Assembly (NCBI RefSeq): GCF_000585375.1
Contig: NZ_KK073874.1
Coordinates: 3,596,001 to 3,660,000, forward strand
Source: Cryptosporangium arvum DSM 44712
GTDB lineage: Bacteria > Actinomycetota > Actinomycetes > Mycobacteriales > Cryptosporangiaceae
DNA: 64,000 bases
Direction: 5' to 3'
Numbering within the stretch: the stretch's first letter is position 1; each line of letters opens with the position of its first letter. A program made the translations under genes and the position numbers. The notes below the pieces were generated by a model. The model was not told the DNA's origin. It saw nothing but the letters and a program-made list of their open reading frames with translations, and searched no databases. This document shows, in pieces, positions 57,379 to 64,000 of the stretch.

Positions 57379-59061
57379 TCATGTAGAGGACCGCTGCCGG
57401 TCGGCAGCAGGTCCGAACCTGGCCAGATGGTCGTGGATCAGGCGGACGGCCATGGACCCCTCGCCGACCGCGGACGCGACCCGCTTGATCGAGCCGCTGC
57501 GGACGTCACCCACGGCCAGGACGCCGGGGCGGCTGGTCTCGAGCGTCACCGGCTGTGGTGCGTCGGTGTGCACCTGCGCTCCGGTCAGCACGTAACCGCG
57601 CTCGTCCAGATCGACGCTGGACGCCAGCCAGTCGGTGCACGGCTGCGCCCCGATGAAGACGAACAACAGCATCGTCGGGATCTCCTGTCGCTCACCGGTC
57701 CTGATGTCGCGCAGGCCGAGCACCCGCAGCCGCCCGTCGTCGCCGATCAACTCGGTGATCTCCGTGTGGCGCAGCACTCCCACGTTGGGCAGTCGCTCGA
57801 TCTGGTCCACCAGGTATCGGGACATGTCGCGGTTCAGATCGTCGTGCCGGATGATCAGCCGCACCTCCGCGGCGTGCCGGGCGAGGAAGACCGCGGCCTG
57901 GCCGGCCGAGTTGCCGCCACCGACGATCGTCACCGGCTGCCGCTCGCAGAAGACCGCCTCCATGAACGTGGCGGCGTAGTACACGCTGGTGCCCTCGAAC
58001 TCCGCGAGACGGGGCACGTCGAGCTTCCGGTACTGCGCACCGGTGGCGATCACCACCGTCCGGGTCCGCAGCTGTGTCCCATCGTCGAGGTGCACGATCT
58101 GGTCGCTGTCGTGCCACCGGAGCCGTACCGCCTTGACCGGAACGTTGAGGTCGGCGCCGAACTTCTTCGCCTGCACCACGGCGCGGTCGGCCAGTTCGGC
58201 GCCCGAGATGCCGGCCGGAAAACCCAGGTAGTTCTCGATCCGAGAGGACGTGCCGGCCTGCCCACCGGTGGCCACCGCGTCGAGGACGACCGTCGCGAGT
58301 CCTTCGGACGCGCCGTACACGGCGGCGGCGAGGCCGGCCGGGCCCGCGCCGACCACGACGACGTCGCACATCGCATTGTTCGGGACGGAACGTCGCAGGC
58401 CCGCGAGGCGGGCCAGGTCCGCGCTCGAGGGGTTGCGCCACACCTCGTCGCGCCAGATCACCACCGGCGTCTCCGTCGCGCTGATGGCCAGCCGGCGCAA
58501 CAGCTCCTCGGCCCCCGGATCCTCTTCCAGGTCGATCCAGGTATGGGGCACCCGGTTACGGGCGGCGAGTTCGCGCAGGCGGCGGGTGTCCGGGCTGAAC
58601 CGCGAACCGACGATCTTGAAGCCGGCGATGCTGCCGATCAGCAGTTCGCGGCGGGCGAGGAAACTGCGCAGGATCAGGTTCCCGAGGTCGGGCTGCTCCC
58701 GGACCAGTTCGTGCAACCCGGGCAGGGGGACCGCGAGAACCCGCCCCGGTTCCTGCGCGACCATCGAGACGAAGGACGGCTGACCGGTGAGAAGGCCGAG
58801 TTCGTCGAGAAACCGGCGCGGGCCGTGCACGCGGACCGGCCGGGCTTTCGGAGAGTCGTACCCCTCGATCACCGCGACCTGGCCGGAGAGCACGACAAAA
58901 AAGTCGCGGTCCCGTTGGCCTTCGGCGACCAGCACGTCACCGGGCTCGACCGACCGTTGTTCGCCACGCCGGCTCAGCAGGTCGATCTGCTCGTCGGAGA
59001 GGCGAGGATAGGCCCCACCGATGTCCGGTGTCTCGGCGAGCTGCTCCTGGTCCGTGTTCAT
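57379..59061 (-). CDS. Cyclic-nucleotide-binding, glutaredoxin-like, thioredoxin-reductase-like fusion
   Basis: A 560-residue fusion. Residues about 20-140 are a cNMP-binding fold (VEPGDVLVAEGQ, FFVVLSGQVAVIEG, DELGLLTGQPS); about 150-225 a glutaredoxin-like stretch without a CxxC; about 230-550 an FAD/NADPH module with VVVVGAGPAG, GGQAGTSSRIENYLGFP, VTIVGGGNSAGQAA and a final AVGDVR. The thioredoxin-reductase disulfide (CxxC) is missing: the expected place reads VYYAAT. So it is probably not a classical thioredoxin reductase. The ATG at 59061 overlaps the trxC stop by four bases; an upstream extension would run through trxC and is rejected. A redox or second-messenger-sensing role coupled to thioredoxin is inferred. 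Confidence 0.85.
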   Translation of the reverse strand: MNTDQEQLAETPDIGGAYPRLSDEQIDLLSRRGEQRSVEPGDVLVAEGQRDRDFFVVLSGQVAVIEGYDSPKARPVRVHGPRRFLDELGLLTGQPSFVSMVAQEPGRVLAVPLPGLHELVREQPDLGNLILRSFLARRELLIGSIAGFKIVGSRFSPDTRRLRELAARNRVPHTWIDLEEDPGAEELLRRLAISATETPVVIWRDEVWRNPSSADLARLAGLRRSVPNNAMCDVVVVGAGPAGLAAAVYGASEGLATVVLDAVATGGQAGTSSRIENYLGFPAGISGAELADRAVVQAKKFGADLNVPVKAVRLRWHDSDQIVHLDDGTQLRTRTVVIATGAQYRKLDVPRLAEFEGTSVYYAATFMEAVFCERQPVTIVGGGNSAGQAAVFLARHAAEVRLIIRHDDLNRDMSRYLVDQIERLPNVGVLRHTEITELIGDDGRLRVLGLRDIRTGERQEIPTMLLFVFIGAQPCTDWLASSVDLDERGYVLTGAQVHTDAPQPVTLETSRPGVLAVGDVRSGSIKRVASAVGEGSMAVRLIHDHLARFGPAADRQRSST

Positions 59062-59480
59062 GCCGGGCTCCGCAAGGCGTCGTCCAGCCAGCTGCGTAGC
59101 GCCGATGCGGGTGCGGCGCCGGCTCGCCGGGCGATCACCGTGCCGTCCCGCAACAGGATCAGCGTGGGGACGGCCTGGATCGTGAACCGCTCCGACACCT
59201 TCGGTGCCTTGTCCACGTCGACCTTGACCAGTTTGACCCGGCCGGCCAGATCGCGGGCCACTTGCTCCAGTGCGGGGCTGACCTGACGGCACGGGCCGCA
59301 CCAGGTCGCCCACATGTCCACCAGCACCGGGAGCTTGCCCCGCTCGGCCACGTCGGTGAAATCGTCATCACCGGCCTCGGCGATCCAGGGCAGTGGTTGA
59401 TGACAGTTGCCGCATCGCGGGCTCCCCTCAGCGGCCGCGGGCACCCGGTTCTTGCGTCCACAGTTCGGGCATTCGATCAC
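59058..59480 (-). CDS. trxC: Thioredoxin 2 (zinc-binding type)
   Basis: A 140-residue cytoplasmic disulfide reductant. The N-terminus has a zinc ribbon (CPNC at 4-7, CGNC at 23-26) and the thioredoxin fold has the active site WCGPC at 60-64, with the cis-Pro in AVPTL. This is the TrxC arrangement. The GTG start lies one base after the clpB stop, with GGAG in the clpB end; its own stop overlaps the next gene. Its place in a chaperone operon points to protection of proteins under oxidative and heat stress. Confidence 0.93.
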   Translation of the reverse strand: MIECPNCGRKNRVPAAAEGSPRCGNCHQPLPWIAEAGDDDFTDVAERGKLPVLVDMWATWCGPCRQVSPALEQVARDLAGRVKLVKVDVDKAPKVSERFTIQAVPTLILLRDGTVIARRAGAAPASALRSWLDDALRSPA

Positions 59481-59481
59481 G

Positions 59482-62106
59482 TCACTCCTCCGTGGGGTTC
59501 CCGTGGGCGACGGTCAGCTCGCCGTCGATCACGTCCACCCTGATCACCGCGCCGTCGCCGGCGTCCCCGGCGAGCAGCGCACGTCCGATCCGGGTCTCGA
59601 CCTCGCGTGCGATGAAGCGGCGCAGCGGCCGGGCGCCGTACACCGGATCGAAGCCCTGGCGGGCGATGAACCGCTGTGCTTCCTCGGTGACCTCCAGCGT
59701 CATCCAGCGCGCGTTCAGCCGCTCGCGCAGCTCGTCGAACATCAGGTTGACGATGCGCTCGATCTCCGGCTGGGTGAGCGGCTTGAACAGCACGATGTCG
59801 TCGACGCGGTTGAGGAATTCGGGCCGGAAGTGCCGCCGGAGCTCGCCCATGACCAGCTCGCGGCCCTCGGGCTTGATCTCACCGGCGTCGGAGATGCCCT
59901 CGAGCAGGTACTGGGAGCCGATGTTCGAGGTCATGATGATCACCGTGTTGCGGAAGTCGACGGTGCGGCCCTGCGCATCGGTGAGACGTCCGTCGTCGAG
60001 CACCTGCAGCAGCGTGTTGAACACGTCCGCGTGCGCCTTCTCGATCTCGTCGAAGAGCACCACCGAATACGGCTTACGCCGGACCGCCTCGGTCAGCTGT
60101 CCGCCCTCCTCGTAACCGACATATCCGGGCGGCGCCCCGACCAGCCGGCTCGTGGTGTGCCGTTCCTGGTACTCGCTCATGTCGATCCGGACCATGTTGT
60201 CCTCGGTGTCGAACAGAGCCGCCGCCAGCGTCCGCGCCAGCTCGGTCTTGCCGACGCCGGTGGGACCGAGGAAAACGAACGAGCCGATCGGCCGGCGCGG
60301 GTTCTTGATGCCGGACCGGGCGCGGATGATCGCGTCGGTGACCAGTTGCACGGCCTCGTCCTGGCCGATCACCCGTTCGTGCAGGATCTCGTCCAGACGC
60401 AGCAGCTTCCGGCGTTCGCCCTCGGTCAGCCGGCTGACCGGGATGCCGGTCCACCGGGAGACGATGCCGGCGATCTCGGCCTCGGTGACGACCTCGCGGA
60501 GCAGCCGGTGGCCACTCTGCTTCGCGGCGAGCCGCTGTTCCTCGGCCTGCAGACGGCGTTCCAGCTCCGGGAGCTTGCCGTGCCGCAACTCGGCGGCCCG
60601 GCTGAGGTCGTAGTCGCGTTCCGCCTGTTCCGCCGCGTGCCGGAGCTGTTCGATCTCCCGGCGCAGCTCCTGAACCCTTCTCAGGGCCTGCCGTTCGGCG
60701 TCCCACTGGGCGCGCAGCGCGTCCACCTGGGCGCGGAGGTCTGCGAGTTCCTTGCGGAGCTGGTCGAGCCGGGCCAGGCTGGCGGAATCCTCCTCCTTGG
60801 ACAGCGCCGCTTCTTCGATCTCGAGTCGGATCAGGCGTCGGCTGAGCTCGTCGAGTTCGGCCGGCATCGAGTCGATCTCGGTCCGCAGCATGGCGCACGC
60901 TTCGTCGACCAGGTCGATGGCCTTGTCCGGCAGGAATCGGTCGGAGATGTACCGGCGGCTGAGGACCACCGCGGCGACCGACGCCGCGTCCTGGATCTTC
61001 ACGCCGTGGAAGACCTCCAGGCGCTCCCGCAGCCCGCGGAGGATCGAGATGGCGTCCTCCTCCGTCGGCTCCTCCACGAGCACCGGCTGGAAGCGGCGCT
61101 CCAGCGCCGCGTCCTTCTCGATGTGCTTGCGGTACTCGTCGAGCGTCGTCGCGCCGATCATGTGCAGTTCACCGCGGGCGAGCATCGGTTTGAGCATGTT
61201 GCCGGCGTCCATGGCGCCCTCGGAGCCGCCCCCGGCGCCGACGATCGTGTGCAGCTCGTCGATGAACAGCAAGATCCGTCCCTCGGCCGCCTTCACCTCG
61301 GACAACACGGCCTTGAGCCGTTCCTCGAACTCGCCGCGGTACTTGGCCCCCGCCACCAGGGAACTCATGTCCAGGGCGAACACCACCTTGTCCCGCAGTC
61401 CGTCGGGTACGTCGCCGGTGGTGATCCGCTGGGCCAGGCCCCCCACGATGGCGGTCTTCCCGACGCCTGGTTCACCGATGAGCACCGGGTTGTTCTTCGA
61501 CTTGCGGGAGAGGATCTGGACCACCCGGCGGATCTCGCCGTCGCGTCCGATGACCGGGTCCAGGATGCCTCCGGCAGCGTCGGCGACCAGGTCGCGGCCG
61601 TACTTGGCCAGCGCCTCGTAGGCGACCTCCGGCATCGCCGAAGTCACCCGCTGGTTCCCGCGGATCTTCGTCAGCTCCTGGAGGAAGCCGTTCCGGGTGA
61701 GTCCCGCCTCGCTCAGCAGCCGACCGGCGGTGGAGCTCGGTCCTTCGTGAAGCATCGCGACGACCAGATGCTCGACCGAGACGTACTCGTCCTTGAGTCG
61801 CTTCGCCTCGCGCTCGGCGGCATCGAACAGCCGGGACAGGCGCTGGGTGACGAAGACCTGGCCGGGGGCAGCACCAGGTCCGCTGACCCGGGGACGCCGG
61901 CCCAGTTCCGCCTCCACCTTCTCTTGCAGTTCGCCCGGGTCGACACCCGTCGCCGAGAGCAGCCTGGGCACCAGCCCCTCGGGCTGTTCGATCAGGGCGA
62001 GCAGCAGGTGCTCGACGTCGACCTCGGTGTGACCGAACCGCAGTGCCTTGGTCTGGGCGTCGTGCACGGCCTCCTGCGACTTCTGGGTCAGGCGGTTCAG
62101 GTCCAC
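59482..62106 (-). CDS. clpB: ClpB disaggregase (AAA+ chaperone)
   Basis: An 874-residue ATP-driven hexameric disaggregase that works with DnaK to rescue aggregated proteins. Seen: the N-terminal Clp repeats ([20 protein letters not shown]), first AAA+ domain with Walker [10 protein letters not shown], a coiled-coil middle domain (about 400-520, rich in Arg, Glu, Leu), and second AAA+ with GPTGVGKTE and the pore loop GYVGYEEGG. The lack of a ClpP-binding IGF loop and the middle domain separate it from ClpC. The GTG start overlaps the cbpM end by ten bases, and trxC follows after one base, so it is read within the dnaK operon. Confidence 0.97.
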   Translation of the reverse strand: MDLNRLTQKSQEAVHDAQTKALRFGHTEVDVEHLLLALIEQPEGLVPRLLSATGVDPGELQEKVEAELGRRPRVSGPGAAPGQVFVTQRLSRLFDAAEREAKRLKDEYVSVEHLVVAMLHEGPSSTAGRLLSEAGLTRNGFLQELTKIRGNQRVTSAMPEVAYEALAKYGRDLVADAAGGILDPVIGRDGEIRRVVQILSRKSKNNPVLIGEPGVGKTAIVGGLAQRITTGDVPDGLRDKVVFALDMSSLVAGAKYRGEFEERLKAVLSEVKAAEGRILLFIDELHTIVGAGGGSEGAMDAGNMLKPMLARGELHMIGATTLDEYRKHIEKDAALERRFQPVLVEEPTEEDAISILRGLRERLEVFHGVKIQDAASVAAVVLSRRYISDRFLPDKAIDLVDEACAMLRTEIDSMPAELDELSRRLIRLEIEEAALSKEEDSASLARLDQLRKELADLRAQVDALRAQWDAERQALRRVQELRREIEQLRHAAEQAERDYDLSRAAELRHGKLPELERRLQAEEQRLAAKQSGHRLLREVVTEAEIAGIVSRWTGIPVSRLTEGERRKLLRLDEILHERVIGQDEAVQLVTDAIIRARSGIKNPRRPIGSFVFLGPTGVGKTELARTLAAALFDTEDNMVRIDMSEYQERHTTSRLVGAPPGYVGYEEGGQLTEAVRRKPYSVVLFDEIEKAHADVFNTLLQVLDDGRLTDAQGRTVDFRNTVIIMTSNIGSQYLLEGISDAGEIKPEGRELVMGELRRHFRPEFLNRVDDIVLFKPLTQPEIERIVNLMFDELRERLNARWMTLEVTEEAQRFIARQGFDPVYGARPLRRFIAREVETRIGRALLAGDAGDGAVIRVDVIDGELTVAHGNPTEE

Positions 62107-62426
62107 GAGCTGCCTCCGGTGGGTCGAGGGGGCGGGGCACGAAGGTCACGCTCGAGGGCGGCGATGCGGTCGAGGAGGTCGATCACGAGGCCGAGAGCGG
62201 TGTAGTTGATGCCCAGGCCGGCGCGTAGTCGCCGGACGCGGGCCAGGGTGAGCAGCTGGTCGCGCTCGAACCACAGGTCTCCGGCGGCGTCGCGTTCGGG
62301 GTCGAGGATGCCCAGCACGACGAGCCGTCGGACCAGATCCGGGTGCACACCGCCGGTACGGCTGAAGGTGGTCAGGCTCAACCGGCCGATCGCACGTCCC
62401 GGGGTCCGGACGAGGGGATAGGTCAT
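62097..62426 (-). CDS. cbpM: CbpM-like chaperone modulator (MerR-like fold)
   Basis: A 109-residue protein with a winged-helix-like start (TGGVHPDLVRRLVVLGILDP) and then LRAGLGINYTALGLVIDLLD, the pattern of CbpM, which binds and controls CbpA/DnaJ. It shares one base with the dnaJ stop (TAATG) and overlaps clpB. In many actinobacteria this slot of the dnaK operon holds HspR, the MerR-type heat-shock repressor; the YER/GGxRxY elements of HspR are not seen, so I favour CbpM but cannot exclude a divergent HspR. Confidence 0.7.
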   Translation of the reverse strand: MTYPLVRTPGRAIGRLSLTTFSRTGGVHPDLVRRLVVLGILDPERDAAGDLWFERDQLLTLARVRRLRAGLGINYTALGLVIDLLDRIAALERDLRAPPPRPTGGSSWT

Positions 62427-63400
62427 TACTGCCCCCGCGGGTCGAAGGTGGAGACCGCGGCGAGTTGCTCGAACAGTCGCCGTTCCTCGTCGGACGGCTC
62501 GGGTGGCACCATGATCCGAGCCTCGGCGTACAAGTCACCTGGCCGGCCGCGGGGGTTGGGCAGCCCTCGTCCGGCGAGCCGCAGTCGTCGACCGCTGGGG
62601 GTGCCCGCGGGAACCCGCACCCTCGCCTCGCCGGCCGGGGTTTCGACGGCGACCGACGCGCCGAGGGCGGCCTCCCACGGGGTCAGCGGCAGGGTGGCGG
62701 TGATGTCCCGTCCGGCGACCCGGTATCGCGGATGCGGTGCCAGCCGCACCACGAGGTAGAGGTCTCCGTCCGTGGCGCCGTCCCCGCCGCGGCCGCCCTG
62801 GCCGCTCAGCCGGATCCGCTGGCCGTCGGTCACCCCGGGCGGAATCGTCACGTTCAGCGTGCGGCTGCCGTCCGGACCGGACAGCGTGACGGTCCGGCGT
62901 CCGCCGGTGTGGGCCTCCTCGACCGTCAGCTCGATCTCGGCCTCTTGGTCCGCTCCCGGAATCGGGCCGAAGCCACCGTCGCTCCGGCCGCCGAACACGC
63001 CGCCGAACATGCTCTCGAAATCGATGTCCTGGAAGCCACCGGACCGGGTGTACACGTCCTCCGGCGGACCGCCGCCGCGACGCGCGCGTCCACCGCGTTC
63101 ACCGCGGCTGCCGCGGGTGCGCCCGCCGTCGGCCCCTGCGCGGGCCCGGGCCTGCGGATCCACGTCCGGCGGCACGTCGCGGAAGTCCGGTCCGAAGGCG
63201 TCGTACCGGTGCCGCTGCTCCGGATCGGAGAGCACGTCGTACGCCTCGGAGATGTCCTTGAACCGCTCCTCCGCCCCCGGATCCTTGTTGACGTCGGGGT
63301 GATAGGTCCGGGCCAGCTTGCGATACGCCCGCTGCATGTCGTCCGCGCTGACGTCTCGGGCGACGCCCAGCGTGGCGTAGAAGTCGCGGGACGGCGCCAC
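62426..63400 (-). CDS. dnaJ: DnaJ-family co-chaperone without zinc finger (CbpA/DnaJ2 type)
   Basis: A 324-residue J-domain protein that stimulates DnaK ATPase. The J domain spans residues 6-70 with HPD at about 34-36; a Gly/Arg-rich linker (about 80-115) and a GGVFGG segment follow, then the C-terminal substrate-binding domains (ETPAGEARVRVPAGTPSGRRLRL). The four CxxCxGxG zinc repeats of classical DnaJ are missing, as in CbpA. The GTG start follows the grpE stop directly. Pairing with the CbpM-like gene supports a CbpA-type role. Confidence 0.92.
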   Translation of the reverse strand: MAPSRDFYATLGVARDVSADDMQRAYRKLARTYHPDVNKDPGAEERFKDISEAYDVLSDPEQRHRYDAFGPDFRDVPPDVDPQARARAGADGGRTRGSRGERGGRARRGGGPPEDVYTRSGGFQDIDFESMFGGVFGGRSDGGFGPIPGADQEAEIELTVEEAHTGGRRTVTLSGPDGSRTLNVTIPPGVTDGQRIRLSGQGGRGGDGATDGDLYLVVRLAPHPRYRVAGRDITATLPLTPWEAALGASVAVETPAGEARVRVPAGTPSGRRLRLAGRGLPNPRGRPGDLYAEARIMVPPEPSDEERRLFEQLAAVSTFDPRGQ

Positions 63401-63931
63401 TCAGGCGCCCTTCGCGACGACGACCGCGGCCGGTCGCAGCGGGCGCGCGTCCGTGCCGTACCCGGGCCGGACGACCTGCAGGATCGTGCCCGGCTCGGCG
63501 TCGGTGGCCGGCAGCACCGCCACTGCTTCGTGCCGACTCGGGTCGAACCGCTCGTTCAGGTCGTTACGCAGCGGGTAACCGAGGTCGGCCAGGACGGCCA
63601 GCGCCTGTTGGCGGACGGCCTCCAGCCCGGACAGGATCGACGCCGGTTCGGCGGTGGCGTGGTGCAGGGCCAGTTCCAGATTGTCGACGACGGGCAGCCA
63701 TCGCGCTGCCACCCGGGCCCGTTCGTCCTCGCGCTCCCGGTGGGCATCCCGCGCCGTCCGTTTGCGGAGGTTGTCGAAGTCGGCCACCGCCCGCCGGTAG
63801 CGCTCGTCCAACTGCGCCACCTGGGCGCGTAGCTCGGCGGTCTCGTCGCGGACCTTCGGGGCCGCACCGTCGGCGACCGGCTCCGGCGGGCCGGACGACG
63901 TCGCTCTCGGCTCTTGCGCCTGATCGGTCAC
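63401..63931 (-). CDS. grpE: GrpE nucleotide exchange factor
   Basis: A 176-residue protein that releases ADP from DnaK. It has the long N-terminal helix (about 30-85; LRAQVAQLDERYRRAVADFD, then NLRKRTARD) and the beta domain with RFDPSRHEAV and VVRPGY near the end. The GTG start lies seven bases after the dnaK stop; dnaJ follows with no gap. Confidence 0.95.
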   Translation of the reverse strand: MTDQAQEPRATSSGPPEPVADGAAPKVRDETAELRAQVAQLDERYRRAVADFDNLRKRTARDAHREREDERARVAARWLPVVDNLELALHHATAEPASILSGLEAVRQQALAVLADLGYPLRNDLNERFDPSRHEAVAVLPATDAEPGTILQVVRPGYGTDARPLRPAAVVVAKGA

Positions 63932-63938
63932 CTGTCGT

Positions 63939-64000
63939 TCACCCGGTCGTGAATTCGGCGTCGATGACGTCGTCGTCCTGACTGCCCGACGAGTCGCCGC
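63939..64000 (-). CDS. dnaK: DnaK C-terminus (partial, runs off the window)
   Basis: Only the last 20 codons are in the window. The minus strand reads DSSGSQDDDVIDAEF and a short tail to a TGA at 63939-63941. The acidic DDDVIDAEF ending is characteristic of DnaK, and the gene stands directly before grpE. The start and promoter of the operon are beyond 64000. Confidence 0.85.
   Translation of the reverse strand, partial: GDSSGSQDDDVIDAEFTTG

Noticed and set aside
59062-59313. N-terminal extension of the reductase-like fusion from 59313
   Set aside because: It runs through the trxC gene in another frame and has shadow-like composition.

Overview
The window is very GC-rich DNA from an actinomycete (GTG starts, overlapping stop/start codons, LuxR, DeoR and DnaK-operon genes of actinobacterial type). 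It splits into three parts. Positions 1-50.1 kb are the core of a type I polyketide gene cluster for a glycosylated polyene macrolide of the nystatin/amphotericin kind. Positions 50.1-56.7 kb are a boundary zone with regulators, a two-gene ABC exporter and several decayed genes. Positions 56.7-64.0 kb are a minus-strand chaperone and redox operon: dnaK, grpE, dnaJ, cbpM, clpB, trxC, a thioredoxin-reductase-like fusion, and an HdeD-family gene.

The polyketide synthase (PKS) fills 1-40.3 kb on the plus strand. It enters the window already inside a module and reads through eight KS domains. In order there are: the KR-ACP end of one module; a KS-AT-KR-ACP module with a methylmalonyl-like AT and an A-type KR; and seven consecutive KS-AT-DH-KR-ACP modules, all with malonyl-type ATs (HAFH). 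Seven dehydrating extensions in a row predict a conjugated heptaene. The reading frame breaks inside the fifth AT of the window, between about 17.9 and 18.24 kb, through four small indels. It then continues to a normal C-terminal docking domain at 40301. If the breaks are sequence errors, one protein of more than 13,400 residues is encoded. Neither the loading module nor the terminating thioesterase is in the window.

Downstream lie the tailoring and supply genes expected for mycosamine and carboxyl decoration: a UGT-like glycosyltransferase, a cytochrome P450 with its 3Fe-4S ferredoxin, a GDP-mannose 4,6-dehydratase (opposite strand), a type II thioesterase, a metallophosphoesterase next to a phosphopantetheinyl transferase, and a DegT-type aminotransferase. 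The next gene encodes a free-standing, apparently dead ER-KR didomain. A strong hairpin terminator closes this block. A PAS-LuxR regulator of the PimM type, followed by a small conserved protein, faces it from the right.

The most unusual points are: the ghost ER-KR protein; a scar of two fused docking domains inside the giant PKS; a 918-bp nearly perfect repeat between two KR regions and other signs of gene conversion; a growing pentapeptide repeat in KR linkers; a shared Pro-to-Ala change in all seven DH motifs; and a PptT/PptH-like writer/eraser pair for ACP phosphopantetheine.
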